Origin: JBKBIP01 sp046297495
Lineage (GTDB): Bacteria; Planctomycetota; Planctomycetia; Gemmatales; Gemmataceae
NCBI GenBank assembly: GCA_046297495.1
Contig: JBKBIP010000029.1
Coordinates: forward strand, 1-64,000
DNA: 64,000 nt
Direction: 5' to 3'
This document shows, piece by piece, positions 8,685-16,733 of the stretch (position 1 is its first letter; each line of letters starts with the position of its first letter). Made by a program: the position numbers and the translations under genes. The notes under the pieces are model-generated. The model did no database searches, was not told where the DNA came from, and saw only the letters and a program-made list of their open reading frames with translations.

Positions 8685-9071
8685 ATGAAGCCGATTGAAC
8701 ACGAGATGAAGGTGTCGCACCTTCGGGATGGCCTGGGCATGGTTTGCCGGCATGTGGCCCGCACCGATGAGCCGGTCGTCATCACCCGCTACGGCAGGGC
8801 GGACGTGGTGCTGGTGCCGCTGTGGGAGTGGCGCTTCTTCAAGCAACTGGAGGCCGACATCCGGGCCGGGCGGAAGCACCTCTTGGTCCCGGAAGATTCT
8901 CCCAGAATCGGGCCGGAAGTCGCTGGAACCGGGACGGAACGGCTTGTAACTGACTGTCCTGACGCGGAGCGAACGTCGCCCCGCGACCACGACGACCCGG
9001 AGAACCACGATGGCGACCAAGACGATCAAGAAGCCCACCCCGAAGAAGGCGACGATGAAGAAGAAGCCTGA
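8685..9071 (+). CDS. Phd/YefM-like antitoxin-type protein
   Basis: From ATG 8685 (or 8706) the first ~60 residues follow the Phd/YefM pattern: MKVSHLRDGL, then EPVVITRYGRADVVLVPLWEW. In this family the fold binds DNA and usually neutralises a toxin. No adjacent RelE/Doc-like toxin is visible. The last ~60 residues are very acidic and overlap the next gene by 62 bases, so the true stop may differ or the tail may be a DNA-mimic-like extension. A transcriptional repressor role for the element is an alternative. Confidence 0.55.
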   Translation: MKPIEHEMKVSHLRDGLGMVCRHVARTDEPVVITRYGRADVVLVPLWEWRFFKQLEADIRAGRKHLLVPEDSPRIGPEVAGTGTERLVTDCPDAERTSPRDHDDPENHDGDQDDQEAHPEEGDDEEEA

Positions 9072-9330
9072 AGCCCCACCGGCCCCGGTGGAGAAGCTGA
9101 GCCAGATCGCCGCCGCCGAGCGCGTCCTGGCCGCGTCCGGCGAGCCGATGACCTGCGGCGAGATGGTCGCGGAGATGACCACGCAGGGGCTCTGGAGCAG
9201 CCCAGCGGGCAAGACCCCGGCCGCGACCCTGTACGCCTCCCTGCTGCGGCTGATCCGCACCAAGGGCAAGGATGCGAAGTTCCTGAAGGTCGCCCGCGGC
9301 AAGTTCACCCTCAACGCGGAGGCCAAGTGA
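9010..9330 (+). CDS. HARE-HTH (HB1/ASXL) winged-helix protein
   Basis: The 106-residue protein has a Lys/Pro-rich N-terminus and a HARE-HTH domain at residues about 33-103: AAERVLAASGEPMTCGEM, then LRLIRTKGKD and FLKVARGKFTLN. The domain is known from restriction endonucleases, RNA polymerase delta subunits and chromatin proteins and binds nucleic acid. It overlaps the Phd-like tail upstream and the next small gene by one base. Confidence 0.75.
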   Translation: MATKTIKKPTPKKATMKKKPEAPPAPVEKLSQIAAAERVLAASGEPMTCGEMVAEMTTQGLWSSPAGKTPAATLYASLLRLIRTKGKDAKFLKVARGKFTLNAEAK

Positions 9331-9560
9331 TGAACACGCCACCCCGCAACCCGAAGCCGAAGCTGAACGCCGAGGCCGCCTACGAAAACGCCCACCTGAT
9401 CGCCCGTGACCTGCTCGACCGCATCGGCGAACTCTTGCAGGACATGCCCGCGCCGGGCAACGACGATCACCCGATCCGCTGGGGACATGTCGGCGACATC
9501 CAGCATGTGAACGCGCTCCTGCTCGATGCCGTCGCGTTCCTCGAACCCAAGCCCCGTTGA
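9330..9560 (+). CDS. Small helical protein, unknown function
   Basis: ATG 9330 overlaps the TGA of the HARE-HTH gene, giving 76 residues. The middle (AYENAHLIARDLLDRIGELLQDMP, given here in part as AYENAHLIARDLLDRIGE) is amphipathic and could form a helical pair with HIQ-type residues. No family is named. Its position directly before the recombinase suggests an accessory role in mobility or regulation, but this is context only. Confidence 0.55.
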   Translation: MNTPPRNPKPKLNAEAAYENAHLIARDLLDRIGELLQDMPAPGNDDHPIRWGHVGDIQHVNALLLDAVAFLEPKPR

Positions 9561-9623
9561 ACACCAACCCGCCGCCACGCCACGCATGTTGCGTGGCGTC
9601 GGTGCGTCACGAAGGAGACCACC

Positions 9624-11358
9624 ATGACCAAGACCTTGATCCCCTCCGTCGGCTACGCCAGACGAAGCACCGACATGCAGGAACGCTCCATCCCCGACCA
9701 GCAGGCCGCCGTCGAACGATGGGCCGGTGAGCATGGCTACCGCCTGCTGCGCTGGTACATCGACGACGCGGTCTCCGGCACCAGTGCCCGAGGCCGCGAC
9801 GCCTTCGAGCAGATGCTGAAGGCCGCCGAGAACGGCCGGGACTTCGAGACGGTGCTGTGCTACGACATCAGCCGCTTCTCACGCGGCGGTACCAACGAGA
9901 CGGGCTTCTACCTGCACCGCCTGCACCTGGCCGGCGTCGGCGTGGTCTTCACCGCCGAGGGGATTCCCGAGGGCGACGAGGGCGAACTGATCCAGGGTGT
10001 CAAATCCTGGCAAGCACGCCAATACAGCGTCAAGCTGGCCCGCGACTCAATTCGCGGCCAGATCTCGAACATCCGCGAGCGCAAGAGCGCGCCGGGCGGC
10101 ATGGCCCCGTATGGCTACGACAAGCAGCACCTGACCGGCGACGGCCAATTGCTCCGCACGTTGCGGTGGATGCCCGACGGCAGCAAGCATGAGATCGCCC
10201 CGGACGGCCGCCTGCTCCGCGTGGTTCCGGCGGGCGTCAATCTCAAGAAGGCCAAGAGCGACATCATCCGCTACGTCCCGAGCCTGCCCGAGCGGGTCGC
10301 GGTCATCAAGCGGATGTTCGACCTGTGCGTTCAGGGCTACGGCTTCCACCACATCGCGCAGACGTTCAACGCCGAGGGCATCCCGTCGCCCGGCGGGCAG
10401 AAGTGGAACACCGCCCGCATCGCCAAGCTGATCCGCAACCCCGTGTACCGCGGCGCGGTCGTCTGGAACCGCCACACGATGGGCAGCCTGTTCGGCCTCG
10501 ACGGCGAGGGGAAGCTCAAGCCGAAGCGGAAGAAGATGTGGCAGCGCAACGCCGAGTCCGACTGGATCATCAGCGAAGGCGTTCACGAGGCGTTGGTCGG
10601 CAAGGACGTGTGGGAAGCCGCCCAACGATCCGTGGCCAAGCGGCGGGCCGAACACGGCAACGCCCGGCCGACCAAGCGAACGCTCCTGGCGGGCCTCTTG
10701 GTCTGTACCCGCTGCGGGAATCCGTTCACCACGATCCGCGACCGCCGCTGGCCCGGCCCGACGGGCGAGGGCTACCGCGTCTACGCCTGCTCGGGCTACC
10801 ACCGCTACGGCAAGTCGGTCTGCCGCGTGGTCAACGTCCCCGGCCCGGCTCTCGACCGCTTCGTGCTAGACGCGGTGCGGAAGGTACTGCTGGGCGACCA
10901 CGCCACGGTGGAGCAGGCCGTTGATGTGTTCGTGAAGGCGGTGCTGGCCCCGTGTGCGAAGGCCCAGCCGACGCGGTGCGACGAGCGCGAACTCGACCTC
11001 CTGAACCGCAAGATCAAGGCGACCGTCTCCATGCTGGCCGACCCGGCGTTCGAGAGGTTGGACGAACTGCGAACCACGCTGGCCGACCTGATGGCCAAGC
11101 GCGACGCCCTCGAAGCCCGCCGAGGAACCCGCGACGCCAACGCCAACCGAGGCCGACTTGCGGGCCTGGGCTTTGCAACAGTTCGCCCGTCTGGATGAGT
11201 TGGCGACGCGGACGGACATCGACCTCGCGGATCGGCAGATGCTCGCCGCGTTCGTCGAGAAGATCGAGGTGAACCCCGACACCAAGACCGGCATGGTCTA
11301 CCTGCACGCGGGCCACGAACAGGCCTTCGCCGATGGCTCCACACGGCTACCCGGAGGG
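9624..11358 (+). pseudogene. Large serine recombinase of the element (frameshifted)
   Basis: The catalytic domain has YARRS (Ser15 probable nucleophile) and DISRFSRGG. A recombinase domain follows, then a zinc ribbon with two CxxC-type pairs around residues 356-395, and a coiled coil. The frame opened at ATG 9624 (ribosome site GAAGGAG) leaves the family near 11110 and stops at 11198. The expected C-terminus (TEADLRAWALQQFARL, then RQMLAAFVEKIEVNP) continues in the next frame. One extra base in the CCC at 11107-11109 explains the shift. The shifted frame has no stop before the junction and runs into the methyltransferase C-part. In a circular form it would end instead with the 24 residues now at 1183-1257. 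Confidence 0.82.
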
Positions 11359-11368
11359 GACTTCATGG
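11338..11368 (+). other. attR-like junction of the 10-kb element
   Basis: The arm TCCACACGGCTACCC (11338-11352) is the exact reverse complement of the left arm. Six bases later the core GA (11359-11360) begins the methyltransferase codons for DFMG. Spacing from arm to core is identical at the two ends. Confidence 0.82.
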
Positions 11369-11757
11369 GCGCGTTCGAGATCGCCTTCTACGGCTGGAAG
11401 GAAGGGGCCGGGCACCTGTTCCTCGGCCCGAACAACGTCACCGACCTCTGGCACGTCAAGAAGGTCAACCCGCAGTCGATGATCCACTTGACCGAGAAGC
11501 CAGTCGAACTGGCGGTGCGAGCGATGCAGTATTCATCGCGGGCCGGCGAGAACGTGATCGATCTGTTCGGCGGGTCGGGTTCGACGCTGATCGCCGCCGA
11601 GCAGACGGGCCGCAAGGCGTTCTTGATGGAGATTGACCCGCTCTATTGTGACATGATTTGCGAACGCTGGTGCAAGTTCATCGGAAAAGAAGCGATCCAT
11701 GTTGATCCTCAAGGAAATCAAACCACGCAATCAGAACTGCTCGTCGGGCGTGCGTAA
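11359..11757 (+). CDS. DNA methyltransferase, C-terminal part (interrupted)
   Basis: These 132 residues complete the gene begun at 232: DFMGAFEIAFYGWKEG, then TDLWHVKK, a TEKP motif and the SAM-binding FGGSGSTLIAAEQTGR. The order catalytic motif first and SAM-binding motif last is that of the beta class of amino-methyltransferases. The open frame extends leftward into the recombinase C-terminus, so in the integrated state any product would be a recombinase-methyltransferase fusion lacking DPPYN. Rejoining gives about 449 residues, a normal length for a ParB-methyltransferase. Confidence 0.85.
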   Translation, partial: DFMGAFEIAFYGWKEGAGHLFLGPNNVTDLWHVKKVNPQSMIHLTEKPVELAVRAMQYSSRAGENVIDLFGGSGSTLIAAEQTGRKAFLMEIDPLYCDMICERWCKFIGKEAIHVDPQGNQTTQSELLVGRA

Positions 11758-11770
11758 AGGGGGCGGGGCG

Positions 11771-11992
11771 ATGGCAGATGACCGCGAACATTCGCCGACG
11801 GAAGGCCTGAACCCGAACGCGCTGACGTTGGCGAACGCCGCTCGTATCCTGTCCAGTGCGTATGGGGAGCCGATAACGGAGGATATGATCCAGGCCGACC
11901 TAGCGGCGGGCGCTCCGGCAAACACGGACGGGACGATCAATCTGGTACACTACGCTGCCTGGCTGGTAAAGGAGTGGAGTGGTGCCGATTGA
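11771..11992 (+). CDS. Small HTH-like protein before terminase
   Basis: ATG 11771 follows GGGGCGGGG, giving 73 residues. The core LTLANAARILSSAYGEPITE to INLVHYAAWLVKE looks like a small helix-turn-helix DNA-binding module. The same pattern recurs at the N-terminus of the terminase that follows (LRPSELCRLLNS to VDLVRYVAWLA). Placement directly before a large terminase, with an overlap of 11 bases, makes a small-terminase or packaging-recognition role plausible. Confidence 0.55.
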   Translation: MADDREHSPTEGLNPNALTLANAARILSSAYGEPITEDMIQADLAAGAPANTDGTINLVHYAAWLVKEWSGAD

Positions 11993-14303
11993 CTCACGAC
12001 GATTGCGACCGAGCGAACTTTGCCGCCTGCTGAACTCGACCCCACTAGGCGAGGTTATCAACGAGCGGCAGCTCTACCGCCATCGCACGCGGGCTGGGTT
12101 GCGGATCGGCGACGGCCAGCACGTGGACCTGGTGCGCTACGTCGCCTGGCTCGCGCAAGTGCGGCATGCACCGCGGTCCGAGCCAGAGAGCGATCCCTAC
12201 GAGACGTTGAAGGACCGCGCCCGCGCTCGCAATATCGCGCTGTCACTGGCTGGCCGCGACATCGGCGATTTGCCGGAAATCGTTGACCCGCCGCGGCGGT
12301 TACGCGCTTCATCCGACTTCCGCTTTTTCTGCGACAGCTACTTCCCGCTCACGTTTCATCTGCCGTGGTCGCAGGACCACTTGAAAGTCATCGCCAAAAT
12401 TGAGCAGGCAGTACTGCATGGTGGCCTCTTTGCGATGGCGATGCCGCGCGGTAGCGGCAAGACAACTATCTGCGAATGCGCATGCATCTGGGCCATACTC
12501 AATGGCCATCGGGAGTTCGTCTGCCTCATCGGTTCCGCCGAAGGCCATGCAATGGACATGCTCGATTCGATCAAGATGGAACTCGATGGCAACGGGATCT
12601 TGCTTGACGATTACCCCGAGGCCGTCTATCCGATTCAAGCGATTGATGGCATCGCCAACCGCTGCAACGGCCAGCTCTATAATGGCAAACGAACCCATAT
12701 CGGATGGACCGCCCGCGAAGTGGTGCTGCCGTCGCTCAAGCCAGCCGGTTGGCTTGAGCGAGAAGACTATCGCCCTTTTGTCCGCGATGACGGCACATCG
12801 AAGGCTTCGGGTGCCGTCATCAAGGTAGCCGGCATTACCGGCCGTATTCGTGGCATGAAGTACAAGCGGGCTGACGGTCGTACGGTGCGGCCCAGCTTGG
12901 TGGTTATCGATGACCCGCAGACCGATGAGTCGGCCCGGTCACTATCGCAGTGCGTCACTCGCGAAAGCATCCTCGCGGGCGCGGTCCTTGGCTTGGCCGG
13001 TCCCGGCAAAAAGATCTCCGGCATCATGCCTTGCACGGTCATCCGCCCCGGCGACATGGCCGACAATATCCTCGACCGCGACAAGCATTCGGAATGGAAC
13101 GGCGAGCGGACCAAAATGGTCTACTCGTTCCCCACTAACGAGAAGCTGTGGCAGCGCTACGCTGAAATTCGCGCCGAGAGTCTGCGGCAAAGCAATGGCG
13201 GCGAGGAGGCCACTGCGTTCTACCGAGAGAACCGGGCGGCGATGGACGAAGGTGCGGTCGTCGCCTGGCCGGAGCGGTTCAACCACGACGAGTTGTCCGC
13301 GATCCAACACGCAATGAATCTCAAACTCCAGGACGAAGCCGCGTTCTACGCCGAGTATCAAAATGAGCCATTGCCCGAGGAGACCGTGGACGCCGACGAA
13401 CTCACGGCGGAGCAGATCGCTGGCAAGCTCAACCGGATGAAGCGTGGCGAGGTGCCTATTGGCTGCAACCGCCTGACCATGTTCATCGACGTGCAAGCCA
13501 ATTTATTGTTCTTCGTCGTCGCGGCGTGGGAGGATGATTTCACCGGCTACGTCCTCGACTACGACACCTTTCCTGATCAGAAGCAGCTGTATTTCACGCT
13601 CCGTGACGCTCGGCTTACGCTCTCGGCTGTCACCGAGGCTAGCGGCCTCGAGGGAGTCATCTACGCAGGCTTAGAATCGCTTGCAAAGAAATACCTCGGC
13701 CGGGAGTGGCGGCGGGATGATGGAGCAATGCTGCGAATTGATCGCTGCCTGATTGATGCCAACTGGGGATCGTCCACCGACATCGTTTACCAATACTGCC
13801 GCCAATCTGCCTACGCCGGGATTGTCATTCCCAGCCATGGGCGATTTGTTGGCGCATCGAGCCAGCCGTTTAGCGAGTACAAGCATCGGCCCGGTGACCG
13901 CGTCGGGCACAATTGGCGCATACCAAACGTTCACGGCAAGCGAGCAGTTCGCTACGTGCTCTATGATACTAACTACTGGAAATCTTTCATCTACGCTCGA
14001 TTAGCGGTGTCAATGGGAGATCGTGGTTGCCTGTCGCTCTTCGGCGACAAGCCAGAGACTCATCGCCTTTTCGGCGAGCATTTGACCGCTGAGTACCGTG
14101 TCAAGACTGAGGCCCGAGGTCGCACAGTGGACGAGTGGAAGGTGCGTCCCGAGCGGGGCGACAATCACTGGTTCGACTGTCTGGTTGGCTGCGCCGTGGC
14201 CGCATCTATGCTGGGCGTAGTCTTGCCTGGCACCGACGGTATTGCCCCCGCCAAGCGCGAGCGCGTCAGCTTTGCCAGGATGCAGAAAACCAAACGCCGT
14301 TGA
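11982..14303 (+). CDS. terL: Phage terminase large subunit
   Basis: GTG 11982 (or the adjacent GTG 11979) follows AAAGGAG. The protein has about 773 residues. After an N-terminal HTH-like module (residues about 1-60), the ATPase has Walker A MPRGSGKTT and Walker B LVVIDDPQTDES. The C-terminal nuclease begins at TMFIDVQANLLFFVV, with later conserved acidic residues (DANWGSS, then DCLVGCAVA). This is the packaging motor and headful or site nuclease of tailed phages, nearest in style to gpA-type terminases. No portal gene follows, so the host locus is a remnant or a minimal phage-derived unit. Confidence 0.82.
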   Translation: MPIDSRRLRPSELCRLLNSTPLGEVINERQLYRHRTRAGLRIGDGQHVDLVRYVAWLAQVRHAPRSEPESDPYETLKDRARARNIALSLAGRDIGDLPEIVDPPRRLRASSDFRFFCDSYFPLTFHLPWSQDHLKVIAKIEQAVLHGGLFAMAMPRGSGKTTICECACIWAILNGHREFVCLIGSAEGHAMDMLDSIKMELDGNGILLDDYPEAVYPIQAIDGIANRCNGQLYNGKRTHIGWTAREVVLPSLKPAGWLEREDYRPFVRDDGTSKASGAVIKVAGITGRIRGMKYKRADGRTVRPSLVVIDDPQTDESARSLSQCVTRESILAGAVLGLAGPGKKISGIMPCTVIRPGDMADNILDRDKHSEWNGERTKMVYSFPTNEKLWQRYAEIRAESLRQSNGGEEATAFYRENRAAMDEGAVVAWPERFNHDELSAIQHAMNLKLQDEAAFYAEYQNEPLPEETVDADELTAEQIAGKLNRMKRGEVPIGCNRLTMFIDVQANLLFFVVAAWEDDFTGYVLDYDTFPDQKQLYFTLRDARLTLSAVTEASGLEGVIYAGLESLAKKYLGREWRRDDGAMLRIDRCLIDANWGSSTDIVYQYCRQSAYAGIVIPSHGRFVGASSQPFSEYKHRPGDRVGHNWRIPNVHGKRAVRYVLYDTNYWKSFIYARLAVSMGDRGCLSLFGDKPETHRLFGEHLTAEYRVKTEARGRTVDEWKVRPERGDNHWFDCLVGCAVAASMLGVVLPGTDGIAPAKRERVSFARMQKTKRR

Positions 14304-14377
14304 CCATTCCCAACCGCCGGACAGCGCACTGATCGCCGGGCGAAGGTCGCTGTGGGCAACTCCCCAGGAGATGTCCC

Positions 14378-14587
14378 ATGCGACCGTTCGATAACTCGGA
14401 CCTTACCCCACAAGACCGCTTCCGTGAGATCGCCGTTTTGCTCGCCACGGGCATGCTGCGCCTGCGCGATCGTGCCGCGCTCGCAGCCGATCCGGACGAG
14501 TACTCCGCCCCGGAAAATCCCGAGAAAACCGGCGACAGTTGCCTTGAGCTTCCCGGCGAAACCGTGCTCAGTGTCCACACGGGTTAA
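14378..14587 (+). CDS. Small protein of the DUF2924/recombinase cassette
   Basis: ATG 14378 follows CCAGGAGATG, giving 69 residues. LTPQDRFREIAVLLATGMLRLR is the hallmark of a short protein regularly found just upstream of DUF2924 and serine recombinase genes in planctomycetes and proteobacteria. Its function is unknown. It begins the second recombination cassette of the window. Confidence 0.6.
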   Translation: MRPFDNSDLTPQDRFREIAVLLATGMLRLRDRAALAADPDEYSAPENPEKTGDSCLELPGETVLSVHTG

Positions 14588-14622
14588 CTGTTTGCGAGAC
14601 ACCGAGAAAGGAGAACCACCAC

Positions 14623-14940
14623 GTGGACCTGAACATCGGCAAAGAGCTGGCCGCCCTCCAGCGGCTGACCGTCAAAGAACTGCGACACCGGTACGCCGAG
14701 GTCTTCGGCGAACCGACCAACGCCAACAACCGGGCCTGGCTCGTCAAACGCATCGCCTGGCGGCTGCAAGCTCTGGCCGAGGGCGACCTGTCCGAACGCG
14801 CCCACCGCCGCGCTGCCGAGCTGGCCAGCGACGCCGATCTGCGGATGAATCCGCCCAGGGTGCTGCCCGCCGTGCCCGCCCAGGAGCGAACCACCGCCCA
14901 TGTCCTCGCCTTCAAGCCGGACGACCGGCCGAACAGATGA
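14623..14940 (+). CDS. DUF2924 family protein
   Basis: GTG 14623 follows AAAGGAG, giving 105 residues. The block LTVKELRHRYAEVFGEPT followed by WLVKRIAWRLQALAEG is diagnostic of DUF2924. Members are small proteins encoded next to large serine recombinases; a DNA-binding or recombination-directionality role has been suggested but not shown to my knowledge. Confidence 0.85.
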   Translation: MDLNIGKELAALQRLTVKELRHRYAEVFGEPTNANNRAWLVKRIAWRLQALAEGDLSERAHRRAAELASDADLRMNPPRVLPAVPAQERTTAHVLAFKPDDRPNR

Positions 14941-15020
14941 ACTTACCACACTCTACGAATATAATCGGCCACGACACGGCAAACTCGGAAACCCGAACGC
15001 CCGTGGAAGGAGCAATCCCT

Positions 15021-15773
15021 GTGGCAAAACTCAGCGTTCAGCAGATTCGTGATTGGGCCAAGCAATTGATTCAAGAGTCGGAGACTGGAATCCGCTACAG
15101 CGATCTGGTGCGACGTATTGCGGAGGAACATCCTGAAACTCCCAAGAATACTATTCATGGATCGGTCTGGGATCTCGACACGCGCTTTCCGGAATTGATC
15201 CATAAGCCGACCCGGGGCCTTTTTGTGCCACTGCAAAAAGGGCGGCCGCCATCATCGGAGCTACCAGAGCCAGTCAAGCTCCCCAAAGAGGAGGAATTCT
15301 ACTCTTCCTTCGCCAATTGGCTCAAAAGCGAATTGGATGAGGTGACAGTTGCGGTGGCCATCGGAGGTGCCGGCTTTCAAAAGAAGTGGGGAACTCCCGA
15401 TGTCGTGGGGGTGTACAAGCCGCTAGCCTCGCATCGGATCAAGTTTGATTTGGAAATCGTCTCAGCGGAAATCAAAGTTGATCCCAATCAACCCGTTGTC
15501 GCCTTCGGCCAAGCGGTAGCGTACCGGCTGTTCTCCGCCAAATCATACGTTGTGATGCCGACTACCATCTCGCCGGAAGACTACGGACGGCTGGAAGCCC
15601 TTTGTATGTTGTTTGGAATCGGCTTCGTGGTCTTCAAGCCGGATGTCAAAGCTCCTGATTTCTCCATTCGGGTTCGGGCGCAACGGTATTGGCCGGACAT
15701 GTTTTACGTCAACGAGTTCGCTGATCGACTTTATCAGATCGATCCCACCACGTTCAACCAACTCTTTGGATGA
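15021..15773 (+). CDS. HTH-PD-(D/E)XK nuclease-like protein in place of a recombinase
   Basis: GTG 15021 is preceded by GGAAGGAG at eight bases, giving 250 residues. Residues about 1-70 form a winged-helix-like domain (GIRYSDLVRRIAEEHPETPK, then THGSVWDL-like spacing). Residues about 95-190 carry a nuclease pattern: WGTPDVVG with Asp, then EIVSAEIKVD (E-x-K). Such proteins can act as restriction nucleases. It lies exactly where the cassette normally has its serine recombinase, and it is more AT-rich than both neighbours, which suggests later insertion. Confidence 0.6.
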   Translation: MAKLSVQQIRDWAKQLIQESETGIRYSDLVRRIAEEHPETPKNTIHGSVWDLDTRFPELIHKPTRGLFVPLQKGRPPSSELPEPVKLPKEEEFYSSFANWLKSELDEVTVAVAIGGAGFQKKWGTPDVVGVYKPLASHRIKFDLEIVSAEIKVDPNQPVVAFGQAVAYRLFSAKSYVVMPTTISPEDYGRLEALCMLFGIGFVVFKPDVKAPDFSIRVRAQRYWPDMFYVNEFADRLYQIDPTTFNQLFG

Positions 15774-15999
15774 TTTCCGCAGCGAGAGCCTTGACGACAA
15801 GCACCTGTTCGACGACGAGGACTTCTTCCCCGGCGACAGCAAGTACACGCTGGAGCCGCTGCTGACCCGCGGTGAGGCAGCGCTGACGTGCGTGGACTAC
15901 GACGGTGCCGACGGCAAGGTGTCCATCACCTTCCACCCCACGGGCATCAAGGCGCTGGCGCAGCAACTTGCCGACCAGCGCCAGGAGCGAAGCGCATGA
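15766..15999 (+). pseudogene. C-terminal remnant of a serine recombinase
   Basis: About 77 codons without a proper start read DDFRSESLDDKHLFDDEDFF and then EAALTCVDYDGADGKVSITF, HPTGIKALAQQLADQ. This ending resembles the C-terminal segment of cassette recombinases (FHPTGIKAL). It overlaps the nuclease stop and the next gene start, as the recombinase would. The catalytic domain is absent. Confidence 0.5.
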
Positions 16000-16409
16000 G
16001 CACCCCACTGACGTTCGAGTGTAACGTCCACTTCCATCGCCGCGGGCGCGGCAGCCGCAAGGAACTCCGGTCAGGCGAGGAACCGTTGCCCGCCGTCGAG
16101 CCGGGCCGAGTGCCCAGGATCGCCCGGCTCATGGCGCTCGCCATCCGGTTTGAGCGGCTGCTCCGCGACGGCGAGGTCGCCAGCTACGCCGAACTGGCCG
16201 CGCTGGGCCATGTGACCCGGTCCAGGGTCAGTCAGATCATGAACCTCCTCCAGCTGGCCCCTGACATCCAGGAAGAGATTCTTTTTCTGCCGCGAACGCT
16301 GCACGGCCGTGACCCGTTGCAGCTGCGCCAGCTGCAACCGATTGCCGCCGTCCTCGACTGGCAAAAGCAAATACGCCTCTGGCGGGAACTGCTGGTCCAG
16401 TTTTTCTGA
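15996..16409 (+). CDS. HTH protein of the recombinase cassette
   Basis: ATG 15996 overlaps the preceding TGA, giving 137 residues. The centre YAELAALGHVTRSRVSQIMN is a clear helix-turn-helix. PDIQEEILFLPRTLHGRDPL and LQPIAAVLDWQKQ complete the pattern of the protein that follows serine recombinases in these cassettes. It probably binds DNA and regulates or assists recombination. Confidence 0.7.
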   Translation: MSTPLTFECNVHFHRRGRGSRKELRSGEEPLPAVEPGRVPRIARLMALAIRFERLLRDGEVASYAELAALGHVTRSRVSQIMNLLQLAPDIQEEILFLPRTLHGRDPLQLRQLQPIAAVLDWQKQIRLWRELLVQFF

Positions 16410-16457
16410 ATGCAAATGGATACCCCAGAAGTAGCGGCATCGGAGATCAAGAGTCGC

Positions 16458-16486
16458 TTGACAAGGATATTTTTCGGCTATACAAT
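16458..16486 (+). promoter_or_regulatory. Near-consensus sigma70 promoter
   Basis: TTGACA (16458-16463) and TACAAT (16481-16486) are separated by exactly 17 bases in an AT-rich setting. The predicted transcription start, near 16493, falls only about two bases before the ATG at 16495, so the mRNA would be leaderless. Confidence 0.7.
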
Positions 16487-16494
16487 TGCTGCTG

Positions 16495-16716
16495 ATGACG
16501 ATTCACAAAAAAAAACGTGGCCGACCACGCAAGCGCGTGCAGAGCATCAAGAGTGCAAGCGTGTTGCTCCGGCTGGAACCAGGCGAAAAGCAAGGCTTCG
16601 CCGAGGCAGCAGCGTTGGCTGGGGCCCCGCTTTCCGTCTGGATGCGTGAACGCTTGCGGCGCGCCGCGGCGAGTGAGTTGCGCGATGCCGGTCGAGTCGT
16701 TCCATTCCTCGATTAG
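16495..16716 (+). CDS. Small basic ribbon-helix-helix-like protein
   Basis: ATG 16495 gives about 73 residues. KKKRGRPRKR is an AT-hook-like basic start. SASVLLRLEPGEKQGFAEAA followed by LSVWMRERLRRAA fits a ribbon-helix-helix or CopG-like fold. It has no Shine-Dalgarno site and starts at the predicted transcription start. Directly upstream of the methylase, it may be the controller protein of the restriction-modification unit. Confidence 0.55.
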   Translation: MTIHKKKRGRPRKRVQSIKSASVLLRLEPGEKQGFAEAAALAGAPLSVWMRERLRRAAASELRDAGRVVPFLD

Positions 16717-16733
16717 CATGTAAGGGGGCCAAC

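Larger units (their letters stand above)
1183..11360 (+). mobile_element. Integrated element carrying a capsid gene and a serine recombinase
   Basis: About 10.2 kb lies between the two parts of one methyltransferase gene. From left to right it holds two exported-protein genes, a prohead protease/capsid fusion, a small gene, a RepA-like ATPase, a repeat-rich gap, a Phd-like gene, a HARE-HTH gene, a small gene and a large serine recombinase. No portal, terminase, tail or lysis gene is visible inside it. This suggests a satellite-like element rather than a complete phage. Removing it rejoins the methyltransferase in frame (K317 followed by DFMGAF), and joining its ends makes a symmetrical attP-like site. 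The recombinase carries a frameshift, so present-day mobility is uncertain. Confidence 0.85.
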
